Positions 8,209 to 15,941 of a stretch of DNA of 64,000 nucleotides are shown here, one piece after another. How positions within the stretch are numbered: position 1 is the stretch's first letter; each line of letters begins with the position of its first letter. Source of the DNA: Thiothrix nivea DSM 5205 (GTDB taxonomy: Bacteria; Pseudomonadota; Gammaproteobacteria; Thiotrichales; Thiotrichaceae); assembly GCF_000260135.1 (NCBI RefSeq), contig NZ_JH651384.1:1925693-1989692 (forward strand). The letters are read 5' to 3'. Position numbers and translations under genes: made by a program. The notes below the pieces were generated by a model. The model made no database searches. It was not told where the DNA came from and saw only the letters and a list, made by a program, of their open reading frames with translations.

Positions 8209-9355
8209 ATTTGCAAGCCACGCGTGAATATTGCCTGATAAGGCGCAACACTGTCTCCAGTTGACCCTGCGGAGTGTGGAAATGTGGCGATAAACGGACA
8301 CCCCCACCTCGCAGTGCGCAAAATACCCCCTTTTCCTGCAAATATCGGAACAATCCATCGGCATCCCCGCTGACCGGGCGCAGGGTGAGAATCCCCGAAC
8401 GCCGTTGCGGGCGCAGATCACTGAGGATTTCGATTCCCGATATTGCCCGCAAACCCGCCAGCAGGTAATCCATATTGCTGGCAAGCTGCCGCCAGACTTC
8501 TTCCATGCCCATGTCCAGCAGCAAACCAAGGCTGGCATTGAGGGCATGGATGCCCAACATATTGGGGCTGCCGCACTCGAAACGGCGGGCGTGCGGGTAC
8601 GGCGTGTAACTTTCCGCGCTGTAATCCGTCATGCCTGCCGCCATGTGCCAGCCGTATTGGCCCAGGGTAAGGGTGTCGGCCAGTTCGCGGCGCACGTAGA
8701 GCAAGCCTAGCCCTTCCGATGCCAACATCCATTTGTGCCCGTCGGCAGCGACGAAATCGGCGTAGATGGCTTGCACATCAAACGGCATCATCCCCAGTTG
8801 CTGGATGGCATCGACGCAAAACAGGATGCCATGCTGGTGGCAAAAACGGCCAACTTTTGCCAAATCCATGCGCAAGCCGTCGGCGTATTGCACGGCACTG
8901 ATGCTGAGCAGGCGGGTACGCCCATCGCATAGCGCCAGCAGTGCGTCTTCCGGCTCGCCTGCGCAGGTAGCGAGGTCAAGCTGGCGGAATTCCACCCCTT
9001 TGCTGGCCAGCGAAGACCAGACGAAACGGTTGGAAGGGAATTCCTGACGGATACCGACCACGTTATCCCCTGTCCGCCAGCCCAGACCGTAGGCAACGAA
9101 CGACAACCCTTCCGAAGTATTTTTCACCAGTGCAATATCGTCGGGCGAGGGGGCATTGAGCAAGCGTTGTGCTTTTTGCCGCAAATCCTGTTCCACCGCC
9201 AGCCATTGCGGGTAACGCAGCGAACCCTGGCGGGCATTTTCTTCGGCAAACGTCTTGATGGCATCCACCGTCACTTGCGGCCAGGGGGCAACCGCAGCGT
9301 GGTTGAGGTGGATCAAATTGGCGTGGATGGGAAATAGCTGGCTGGAGTCGATCAT
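8207..9355 (-). CDS. Class V PLP-dependent aminotransferase
   Basis: 382 aa of the class V fold (cysteine desulfurase / isopenicillin N epimerase-like). Recognisable parts: LNHAAVAPWPQVTVDAI near 18, SAVQYADGLRMDLAKVG near 155, CVDAIQQLGMMPFDV near 179, and the PLP lysine in AADGHKWMLASEGLG near 206; FECGSPNMLGIHALN near 260 is typical of the fold. There is no clear cysteine-desulfurase active-site loop, so it is likely an aminotransferase, lyase or epimerase of unknown substrate. It is flanked on both sides by the twin sRNA units and its start faces the sigma-54 control region of copy B. Confidence 0.8.
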   Translation of the reverse strand: MIDSSQLFPIHANLIHLNHAAVAPWPQVTVDAIKTFAEENARQGSLRYPQWLAVEQDLRQKAQRLLNAPSPDDIALVKNTSEGLSFVAYGLGWRTGDNVVGIRQEFPSNRFVWSSLASKGVEFRQLDLATCAGEPEDALLALCDGRTRLLSISAVQYADGLRMDLAKVGRFCHQHGILFCVDAIQQLGMMPFDVQAIYADFVAADGHKWMLASEGLGLLYVRRELADTLTLGQYGWHMAAGMTDYSAESYTPYPHARRFECGSPNMLGIHALNASLGLLLDMGMEEVWRQLASNMDYLLAGLRAISGIEILSDLRPQRRSGILTLRPVSGDADGLFRYLQEKGVFCALRGGGVRLSPHFHTPQGQLETVLRLIRQYSRVACK

Positions 9356-9460
9356 GGCGGCACATCCGGGTTTGCAATGTTAAGCAGAGAGTTTACCCGC
9401 ATGTCATGGCATTGCCCAACTTGCCACAATTGTCAGGCCAACGCTGAACACCTGATGAAA

Positions 9461-9499
9461 CTGTCAGCACCTGACGCCCAAGCTGTCGCAAACTGACAT
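9461..9499. promoter_or_regulatory. Two palindromic upstream sites TGTC-N7-GAC(A/G) of sRNA B
   Basis: TGTC 9462-9465 with GACG 9473-9476, and TGTC 9484-9487 with GACA 9495-9498, both with a 7-base gap and 22 bp apart (two helical turns). They lie about 110-135 bp upstream of the predicted start of sRNA B, placed like enhancer-binding protein sites. A partial TGTCAGG element lies just upstream at 9431. Confidence 0.6.
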
Positions 9500-9576
9500 T
9501 TCTCAATTTGTCACCCCAGCCAGAAATCCAAATATTTTATTTTAATTTCAATAGGATAAACAACAATCACCCTGCT

Positions 9577-9592
9577 TGGCATAGCCGTTGCA
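9577..9592 (+). promoter_or_regulatory. Sigma-54 promoter of sRNA B
   Basis: TTGGCATAGCCGTTGCA has GG at 9578-9579 and GC at 9590-9591, again exactly 10 bases apart. The predicted start near 9603 coincides with the beginning of homology to copy A, while the DNA upstream of the promoter core differs from copy A. Confidence 0.8.
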
Positions 9593-9602
9593 CTATTATT
9601 CT

Positions 9603-9738
9603 TGTCAGAAACAGCGAAACAACAAGAATTTATCAGCAAGCCCCAAGAGGTAGAGAGCAGGCTTAACCATACATAACAATAAAATGCCTGACCATACCTC
9701 GACTCCTCTAACCCCCGCCCACAAAGCGGGGGTTTTTA
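9603..9738 (+). ncRNA. Candidate sigma-54-dependent small RNA, copy B
   Basis: About 136 nt, colinear with 8072-8208. It has the same two A-rich segments (AACAACAAGAA, AACAATAAAA) and the shared block ATCAGCAAGCCCCAAGAGG. Its differences from copy A are concentrated at the 5' end and in the terminator stem, where changes keep pairing, which supports selection for RNA structure. It is convergent with the gamma carbonic anhydrase gene. Confidence 0.75.
9712..9738 (+). terminator. Intrinsic terminator of sRNA B
   Basis: A perfect 7-bp stem CCCCCGC / GCGGGGG around the loop CCACAAA is followed by TTTTTATTTT. Compared with copy A the stem bases differ but pairing is retained. Confidence 0.85.
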
Positions 9739-9761
9739 TTTTGCAGGCAATCAATCTGGCT

Positions 9762-10304
9762 TTAATCCGAACCCGAATCCCGCGTCCGCCCCGCCAGCTT
9801 GCCGTAATAGTTGGCGGAATAGCTGAAGTAGGCTTTTTCCTTATCCGTCAGCGGGCGCGCCATTTTCACCGGGCTACCCACGTACAGATGCCCGCTTGCC
9901 AGCACCTTGCCGGGGGGAACCAGGCTGCCCGCGCCGATCATGACTTCATCTTCCACCACCGCACCATCCAGCACGATTGCGCCCATGCCGACCAGGCAAC
10001 GGTTGCCGATGGTGCAGGCGTGCAGTACCGCACGGTGGCCAATGGTGACTTCATCGCCGATGAGCAGCGGGCGGCCTTCCGGGGTGGAGTATTCACCGCC
10101 GTGGGTAACGTGCAACACCGCCCCGTCCTGCACATTGGTCAGCTTGCCGATGCGGATGTGGTTGATGTCGCCGCGCACCACTGCCATCGGCCACACCGAG
10201 GAGCCTTCCCCCAGCGTGGTTTGCCCGCTGACATACGCCATTGGGTCGACATAAGCGTCGGGATGAATATCGGGAATATGCTCTTCAAATGCTTTAACGG
10301 TCAT
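9762..10304 (-). CDS. Gamma-class carbonic anhydrase family protein (YrdA-like)
   Basis: 180 aa left-handed beta-helix protein with hexapeptide repeats. AYVSGQTTLGEGSSVWPMAVVRGD is the characteristic N-terminal portion; putative zinc histidines are in VLHVTHGG, TIGHRAVLHAC and nearby. The family binds zinc or iron as trimers; carbonic anhydrase activity of YrdA-type members is not always detectable. It overlaps the upstream M14-like hydrolase gene by 11 bp, so they are probably co-transcribed. Confidence 0.9.
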   Translation of the reverse strand: MTVKAFEEHIPDIHPDAYVDPMAYVSGQTTLGEGSSVWPMAVVRGDINHIRIGKLTNVQDGAVLHVTHGGEYSTPEGRPLLIGDEVTIGHRAVLHACTIGNRCLVGMGAIVLDGAVVEDEVMIGAGSLVPPGKVLASGHLYVGSPVKMARPLTDKEKAYFSYSANYYGKLAGRTRDSGSD

Positions 10305-11322
10305 ATTGCGGCTCCAAAGGCAGGCGTTTCATCAGGTAGCACAGGCAATCCTGGCGGATGATGGTTTCATCCAGCGTCAGCATGGCTGGCATCAATGCTT
10401 GTTTGAGTTCGATACTGTCGTTTGTGCGGATGAAAAAATGCTCGCTAACGTCAACGTCTTCATCGTCCCAGGCTTGCAGGCTTGCATCAGGGTGACAGGT
10501 GCTGGCAAATGCGGTTCCCGCCGACAATTCCGAAAAATTGTAGCGGTCGAGCGCAGGCAGCAGGTGGATGTCGGCCTCCGGGTTGCTGAAACTGAAACTG
10601 TGTGCTTCCGGCAAGGTGACACGCGCCACAGTCTGGTAGATGTTCACATCCTGCGGTGGTAGCGGATGATCGGGCAGTTCCTGTAAATGCAAAGCAGCGT
10701 CAAGGAACTCCAGCACATGTTCAACGCCTTGCGCCACGCCGGGTTTACCGCATTCCACCGTGACAGAAGGGCAATATTGCGCCATTGCCATCGACTGCAC
10801 ACCACGTGGCGTTTCAAAGAACACCACGATGTTGGAAAACAGCCGCGCCAGTTGTAATGAACGGTTGTCAAGCACGTTGATGCAACCGTAATGCGGGTTC
10901 TGGCCGGTATTGTTGTGCACGTCGATGCTAGCGAACAGCCCCTTGTCCGCCATGCTGTCAGTCACTTGCCGCATCAGTTCAGCTTCCTCGCAATCATCCA
11001 GGTCGCCACCCGGCCACACGCGATTGTAATCAGGCTGGCCTTCCAGCCGCCGCATCCCGAAGGTCGCCGCTTCTATATTGCCGAAAAATACTGACAACGA
11101 ACGCGGTAACGGCTGCTCCTGATACTTACGCAGCAGTTGCTGGATGGCAAAAAAGCCGGTGTCTTCATTGCCATGTAGCAGGATGGAAACAAACAGGGGC
11201 GGTGCGCGTTTGCCCTGCAAGTGCAGCAGGGTCGGGTTCGGCATCAGGGCATGCAGTCCGTAGGGGCTTTTCAGCCCGAAAAAACCCGCCGGGAGGGTGT
11301 CAATTTCAGTCAGTTTCAACAT
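10294..11322 (-). CDS. M14-type zinc hydrolase, succinylglutamate desuccinylase / aspartoacylase-like
   Basis: 342 aa from the ATG at 11322 (MLKLTEID); an alternative ATG lies four codons upstream at 11334. Zinc ligands are visible: HGNEDTG near 50 (HxxE) and a third histidine in SIDVHNNTGQNP near 138. SVTVECGKPG near 188 supplies the expected catalytic glutamate. Members cleave acyl-amino acids or small amide bonds. Its neighbours are a glutamate-cysteine ligase-like gene upstream and gamma carbonic anhydrase downstream. The ligase/hydrolase pairing suggests a small peptide or gamma-glutamyl metabolite is made and trimmed, but the substrate is unknown. Confidence 0.8.
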   Translation of the reverse strand: MLKLTEIDTLPAGFFGLKSPYGLHALMPNPTLLHLQGKRAPPLFVSILLHGNEDTGFFAIQQLLRKYQEQPLPRSLSVFFGNIEAATFGMRRLEGQPDYNRVWPGGDLDDCEEAELMRQVTDSMADKGLFASIDVHNNTGQNPHYGCINVLDNRSLQLARLFSNIVVFFETPRGVQSMAMAQYCPSVTVECGKPGVAQGVEHVLEFLDAALHLQELPDHPLPPQDVNIYQTVARVTLPEAHSFSFSNPEADIHLLPALDRYNFSELSAGTAFASTCHPDASLQAWDDEDVDVSEHFFIRTNDSIELKQALMPAMLTLDETIIRQDCLCYLMKRLPLEPQYDR

Positions 11323-11332
11323 GCAGGTATCC

Positions 11333-11414
11333 ATTGGTTTATCCGCAGGGGCAGGCCCCCGTGCCTGCCCTTCCTGCCTGAAAGAGGGCAACCACAGGGG
11401 GTTGCCCCTACAGC
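11333..11414. repeat. GC-rich double-hairpin intergenic repeat
   Basis: Two adjacent inverted repeats: GGGGCAGGCCCCCGTGCCTGCCC and GGGCAACCACAGGGGGTTGCCCC. It fills the gap between two genes of an operon and partly overlaps the 3' end of the upstream gene. The form (paired short hairpins) is that of a dispersed REP/BIME-like element. I see no second exact copy in this window. Confidence 0.55.
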
Positions 11415-12823
11415 GTCCAGGTGTGGACAGGCGTATGAGTATGCTGCAAACGGGCGTAATCCAGCAACAGGCGCCCAATATCGCCTTGCGTGCGTTGCAA
11501 ATGGCGTTGCTGCCACACCGCGCCGGTTTGCCCGGTTTCAATGCGGGCAGCGATAATGCCGAGGTAATGGCGGATGTCGGTTTCATCAATACCGAGTTGT
11601 TCCAACCCTTCCGCCGCGATGGGCAGCAACTCATCCAGTATCAGCCTGGGGGCTTGCCACTCCTGCTGGTTCCAGCGCAGTGCGGTTTCCAGCCCCAGGC
11701 GGGCGGCGTTGTAGAAGTTTTCCCGCGCGGTGGCGAAAGCCATCGGTAACGGTTCGCCTGTGCACAGTTGCGCCCCCAGATATTGGGTCAGGCCGTAAAA
11801 CAGCGCCGCGTTGGCCAGCATATCCGGCACGCTGGGGCCTGCGGGCAGGCTACGGTGTTCGATACGGATATGCGGCGTGCCATCCGGGTCGAAACCGACC
11901 AGCGGGCGGTTCCAGCGCCAGGTGACGCCGTTGTGCAGGCGCAAATGGGCGAAGCGGTCGGCGGGCTTGTCCAACAACATCGGCAATAGCACCGGGTAAA
12001 TGTCGAGATTTTCCTGAAAGCATTCGGCAATGCTGTTGTCGGCGAAACCGGAGCCGAAACTGACCCTTGCCGGGTATTCACGCCCCGCATCAACGGCTTG
12101 CTCAAACACCGGGATGCGGGTTTCCTGCCACAGCGAATGCCCGAACAGGAACGGCGAATTGCCCGCCACCGCCATGATCGGCCCGGAGACAATCATGGCG
12201 GCATTGTAGAAATGGTGCGCCGTTGCCGCCGCCACCTGCATGTGTACCTGGAACGAGGTGGTGGCTGCCTCCAGCATCACGCTGTCATGCTGGATGTACA
12301 AGGATTCGCGACCATCGATTGCCAGCCGCAGCGGACGCCCGTGGCGCGCCTTGAGGATTTCAGCGTTAAGCGCGTGATAGCGGTTGGAATCGGTCATGGT
12401 TTGCAGGCAAAAATCACCCTGCCTGCAACTGGGCAGGATACCAATCAGCAGCAGTTGCGCCCCCACTTGCCCCGCCGCGACGTAAGCCTGTTCCAGCAGT
12501 GTTTGCAGCGCCTGCCCGAAATCACGCAGGGCAGAAGCCGTCAGCGGGCGCGGTGGTGTGTTCAGCTCAATATTGAATTTCGCCAGCTCGGTGGTGGCCA
12601 GCGGGTTATGCAGGGCGTGCAGGAAACGGGTATTCAGCGGCGCAGGGCGGAAACGCGCATCGGTCAGCCAGCCTTCCAGCTCAAAACCACCCACGGCAGC
12701 CTGACTGGAAAACCCGCCATCAGCCAGCATGTCAACCAGCAGACGGGTTTCGGTGCGCAAGCGGGCAGCATATTCGCGCCAGTCTGCTGGCGTGAAATGG
12801 TCTGTGGCGATTTCCTGACCCAT
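11408..12823 (-). CDS. Glutamate-cysteine ligase family protein (GCS2-like)
   Basis: 471 aa with features of the ATP-dependent carboxylate-amine ligase fold of GCS2-type enzymes: GGFELEGWL near 45 (metal and substrate glutamates), KFNIELNTPP near 84, TMTDSNRYHALN near 140, ASTSFQVHMQVAAATAHHFYNAAM-like segment near 186 (read in pieces here), and PHIRIEHRSLPAGPSVPDM near 312. It probably forms an amide bond on the gamma-carboxyl of glutamate or a similar acid. It is followed by an aspartoacylase-like hydrolase, a combination not seen in ordinary glutathione synthesis. A dedicated gshA elsewhere is likely. Confidence 0.72.
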   Translation of the reverse strand: MGQEIATDHFTPADWREYAARLRTETRLLVDMLADGGFSSQAAVGGFELEGWLTDARFRPAPLNTRFLHALHNPLATTELAKFNIELNTPPRPLTASALRDFGQALQTLLEQAYVAAGQVGAQLLLIGILPSCRQGDFCLQTMTDSNRYHALNAEILKARHGRPLRLAIDGRESLYIQHDSVMLEAATTSFQVHMQVAAATAHHFYNAAMIVSGPIMAVAGNSPFLFGHSLWQETRIPVFEQAVDAGREYPARVSFGSGFADNSIAECFQENLDIYPVLLPMLLDKPADRFAHLRLHNGVTWRWNRPLVGFDPDGTPHIRIEHRSLPAGPSVPDMLANAALFYGLTQYLGAQLCTGEPLPMAFATARENFYNAARLGLETALRWNQQEWQAPRLILDELLPIAAEGLEQLGIDETDIRHYLGIIAARIETGQTGAVWQQRHLQRTQGDIGRLLLDYARLQHTHTPVHTWTL

Positions 12824-12850
12824 GTGTGCCTCCCTGGGTTTAGCGCATTG

Positions 12851-13108
12851 TTAGCAGGCGGCTGTCTTATCCTCCTCGCTGGGCGGCAGTTGCAGGAAGA
12901 AGCCGTTTTCCTGCATCACCCGGCGGATTTCAGGCGCTTCCACTGCCAGCATTAGCTTGCGTTCCGCGCCCAGTTCAAAGTCGAAGGAAAACTCCGGCTC
13001 ACCAAAAATTTTCAGCAACACCCCAGGCACCCGTTCAAAGTTGCCCTTTTCCGGCAGAAACAGGAAGGAACCGGGTTTTCTGCGGCTGCGGTAAACGTAG
13101 CACTGCAT
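12851..13108 (-). CDS. YcgL domain protein
   Basis: 85 aa from the ATG at 13108. MQCYVYRSRRKPGSFLF, FERVPGVLLKIFGEPEF and the LPPSEED tail are characteristic of the YcgL family, a small conserved gammaproteobacterial protein of uncertain role. It is placed 4 bp after the preceding membrane-protein gene and upstream of the GCS2-like gene. Confidence 0.88.
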   Translation of the reverse strand: MQCYVYRSRRKPGSFLFLPEKGNFERVPGVLLKIFGEPEFSFDFELGAERKLMLAVEAPEIRRVMQENGFFLQLPPSEEDKTAAC

Positions 13109-13112
13109 GGTT

Positions 13113-13826
13113 TCAGTTTTCCCCCTTACGGGCCATGACGGCGGCGGAACGGATGTCGGCCAGCTTGAGCACCAGGGTGACGGAACCGCTGCCAACACGC
13201 TCTTCCAGCTCAATGGCATCAGCGGTGGCGCTGAGCACCTTGCCTTCGCGGCGACGCCCGTCATGCTGGGTAATGCGCACGTACTGACCGGCATGGTCTG
13301 CCAGCTGACCGACGGCAATATCCTGAAAGCCTACGTGGTACAAGGCAGTAGCAGGCAAATCCTTGGTGACGGCTGGCAACGCAGGTTGCGGCTCAGGCGT
13401 ACTGGGGGCGGATGCAACCGCTGGCGGCGCCGTGGCGGCTTCAGGGGCTGCCGGAGTACGCGCCTGCGCGGGAATTTCAATGGTGTGGGTAACCGCTTCC
13501 GCTGGCGGCACAGCTGTTTCCCCTGTGGCTGATGCCACTGTCGGAGCAGGCGCATCTACACCCAGTACTTGCGCACGTGCATACACATGCGTACTGGCAC
13601 CTGCAAACCAGGCCACCAGCGCCAACAATACCCCAATGAAACCGGTAATGACCCAGCCTGACACCTTGTGCCAGAGGGAAGGCAGCGCCAACACATTCAG
13701 ACCCGGAACCAGCGCAACCAGTCCCGTGACCGGATGGCGCTGGAATCCTGATACCACCACAAACAACCAGGCTATCACGAACAGGAGCAAACCCAGTATA
13801 AAAGTGCCCAACAATACATATTCCAT
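13113..13826 (-). CDS. Two-TM membrane protein with proline/alanine linker and Sm-like tail
   Basis: 237 aa. Two hydrophobic segments (about 5-27 and 57-75) are followed by a long Pro/Ala/Thr-rich linker (about 90-165). The compact C-terminal domain (about 170-230, YVRITQHDGRRREGKVLS and SVTLVLKLADIRSA) looks like a small beta-barrel of the Sm or OB type. A linker of this kind suggests a periplasmic or cytoplasmic domain held away from the membrane. I do not know the family. It lies between speA (21 bp) and ycgL (4 bp). Confidence 0.65.
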   Translation of the reverse strand: MEYVLLGTFILGLLLFVIAWLFVVVSGFQRHPVTGLVALVPGLNVLALPSLWHKVSGWVITGFIGVLLALVAWFAGASTHVYARAQVLGVDAPAPTVASATGETAVPPAEAVTHTIEIPAQARTPAAPEAATAPPAVASAPSTPEPQPALPAVTKDLPATALYHVGFQDIAVGQLADHAGQYVRITQHDGRRREGKVLSATADAIELEERVGSGSVTLVLKLADIRSAAVMARKGEN

Positions 13827-13847
13827 GCTTTTCTGCCGTCTTTCGCG

Positions 13848-15758
13848 TTAATCTTCCAGGTAAGTATAACCGATCAAACCGGCTTCGATTTCCCGCAGCA
13901 GCATTTTTTGCCGTTCACTATCGTCAACAGCAGCTGCCAGCTTGCGGCGGCACTGCGCCAGCAGGTCTTTCGGCTCGAAATGGACGTAACGCAACAACTC
14001 GTCGATGGTGTCGCCGCGTTCCGGCTCTGACAGCGCATACCCCCCCTCCGGCAACAGCTCCACGTTGATGGAATCGGTGTCGCCAAACAGGTTGTGCAAG
14101 TCGCCGAGGATTTCCTGATACGCTCCAACCATGAAAATACCCAGCAGGTAGGGTTCGCCCTTTTTCAGTGAATGCAACGGCAGGGTGCTTTCCAGCCGCC
14201 CACTTTCCACATAACGCGCTACCGTGCCGTCGGAATCGCAGGTCAAATCCTGCATGGTCACGCGCCGGTCGGGTTGCTCCTGCAAACGGTGCAGCGGCAT
14301 GATCGGAAAGATTTGCTCAATCGCCCATACATCCGGCATCGACTGGAACAGCGAGAAATTGCAGAAATATTTGTCCGCCAGCTTGTCACGTAAACCGGCC
14401 TGGATTTCAGGGTCAAGCTCGGCAAACAGTTCCGGCTGGCGCAGCAGTTTCTGGCAGATGGCTCGGTGGAACTCTTCCGCGCGCGCGCGCTGGTTGAGGT
14501 CGATGGAACCATGCGCGTACATGCCGTGCGCTTCGCCCAGCCAGTAGGCCGCGTCGTGGTAAATTTCCGACGGCGGCAGGCTACGGCGGTTCTCGTACAG
14601 GCGGAACAGGTTGTGCAGGATGGCGGGGGCGTCATCCTCAGGCTCGTACAGGTCGGGTTCCGCTTCCGGCTGTTCCGGATCGGTATCGATGACGTTGGTG
14701 ATCAGCACGGCGTGGTGGGCGGTCAGGCCGCGCCCGGATTCGCTGACGAAATCGGGGAACGGCAATGCGTATTCCTCGCACACATCCTGCACGCTGCGCA
14801 CGATGGTGTTGGCGTATTCCTGCAAGCTGTAATTGATGGAACAGTCATTGCGCGAGCGTGAACCGTCGTAATCCACGCCCAAGCCACCGCCTACGTCGAC
14901 TACGCGGATGTTCGCGCCCAAGCGGTGCAATTCGGCGAAATAGCGGCTGGCTTCGCGCATCCCGCGCTGGATGTCCTGAATATTGGCGATTTGTGAACCC
15001 ATGTGAAAATGCAGCAGTTGCAGGCAGTCGAGTTTGCCCGCCTGTTGCAGTTGCTCCAGCATGTGCAGAGCCTGCGCGGCGGACAGGCCGAACTTGGATT
15101 TTTCCCCGCCAGTGTTCTGCCATTTGCCCTTGCCGAGCGAATACAGGCGCACGCGGATGCCGAGCAGCGGTTCGATGCCGAGTTTTTCCGCCTCTTCCAG
15201 CGTTTCCAGCAGTTCGGAAGGTTTTTCCACCACGATGAAAATGCGGTGGCCCATCTGCCTGCCGATCAGGGCGAGACGCAGGTATTCACGGTCTTTGTAG
15301 CCGTTGCAGATGATGGTGCTTCCAGCGGGTGCGGAACCGAGGACTGCCATCAGCTCCGGTTTGCTGCCTGCTTCGAGGCCAACCTGTGTGCCACCGCCTT
15401 TGAGGATTTCCTGCACCACGCTGCGTTGCTGGTTGACCTTGATCGGGTAAATGGCGGTATAGCGGCTGCTTTGCCCGCAAGCAGCAATGGCGTGGTTGAA
15501 AGCGGCTTGCAGGCGCTGCACCCGGTCGTGCAGCACGTCGACGAAGCGCACCAGCAGCGGAAAGCGCATTCCGTCTTCGTTATGGACGCGCATTGCCAAT
15601 GCGTGCAAATCCAGTTGTCGGTCAGACTGGTCGGGCAGGCGCATCGACGCGTTGCCTGCCAGATTGATGTCGAAATAGCCATCGCCCCAGTGCTGGATGC
15701 TGTACAGGCGGCGGGCGGCGTCGAGGTTCCAGGTTGGATGGGTAACGGTATTCGTCAT
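13848..15758 (-). CDS. speA: Biosynthetic arginine decarboxylase
   Basis: 636 aa from the ATG at 15758, chosen because AGCAGGAA precedes it and the biosynthetic family begins near the WNLDAARRLYSIQHWG segment; the longer frame to 15848 has no support. The PLP lysine is in TAIYPIKVNQQRSVV near 100, the phosphate-binding loop is VVDVGGGLGVDYDGS near 280, and the substrate-side cysteine region is DLTCDSDG near 515. It converts arginine to agmatine for putrescine synthesis. The size and motif order match SpeA and not the ODC/LDC families. Confidence 0.95.
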   Translation of the reverse strand: MTNTVTHPTWNLDAARRLYSIQHWGDGYFDINLAGNASMRLPDQSDRQLDLHALAMRVHNEDGMRFPLLVRFVDVLHDRVQRLQAAFNHAIAACGQSSRYTAIYPIKVNQQRSVVQEILKGGGTQVGLEAGSKPELMAVLGSAPAGSTIICNGYKDREYLRLALIGRQMGHRIFIVVEKPSELLETLEEAEKLGIEPLLGIRVRLYSLGKGKWQNTGGEKSKFGLSAAQALHMLEQLQQAGKLDCLQLLHFHMGSQIANIQDIQRGMREASRYFAELHRLGANIRVVDVGGGLGVDYDGSRSRNDCSINYSLQEYANTIVRSVQDVCEEYALPFPDFVSESGRGLTAHHAVLITNVIDTDPEQPEAEPDLYEPEDDAPAILHNLFRLYENRRSLPPSEIYHDAAYWLGEAHGMYAHGSIDLNQRARAEEFHRAICQKLLRQPELFAELDPEIQAGLRDKLADKYFCNFSLFQSMPDVWAIEQIFPIMPLHRLQEQPDRRVTMQDLTCDSDGTVARYVESGRLESTLPLHSLKKGEPYLLGIFMVGAYQEILGDLHNLFGDTDSINVELLPEGGYALSEPERGDTIDELLRYVHFEPKDLLAQCRRKLAAAVDDSERQKMLLREIEAGLIGYTYLED

Positions 15759-15870
15759 GGTGTTCCTGCTGCGCGTTGATGTGCGGTTCAAGGTGTGCAG
15801 GATACTAGGTATGAGGGGGCTTGAGAATAATGCCGTAAAATGTCTCAAACGGGGTTCACATGATTTACCA

Positions 15871-15918
15871 GATTAACTGTGATTTTGACGGCGGCACACC
15901 CCAAAATCACAGTTAATC
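15871..15918. repeat. Perfect 16-bp inverted repeat between rsgA and speA
   Basis: The left arm GATTAACTGTGATTTT (15871-15886) and right arm AAAATCACAGTTAATC (15903-15918) are exact complements around a 16-base loop. It sits just after the rsgA stop and about 110 bp upstream of the speA start. It lacks the GC-rich stem and T-run of a terminator, so an operator or small mobile hairpin is possible. Confidence 0.7.
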
Positions 15919-15941
15919 ACAATAATCTGCGTAATCCAGGT

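Noticed and set aside
7977-8547. Minus-strand frames across sRNA A and the aminotransferase 3' end
   Set aside because: They are out of frame with the aminotransferase or cross its terminator; no support as genes.
8072-9738. Identification of the sRNA pair as GlmY/GlmZ
   Set aside because: No sequence similarity to either RNA can be shown, the upstream palindrome has a 7-base and not 10-base gap, and no rapZ or glrR genes are near.
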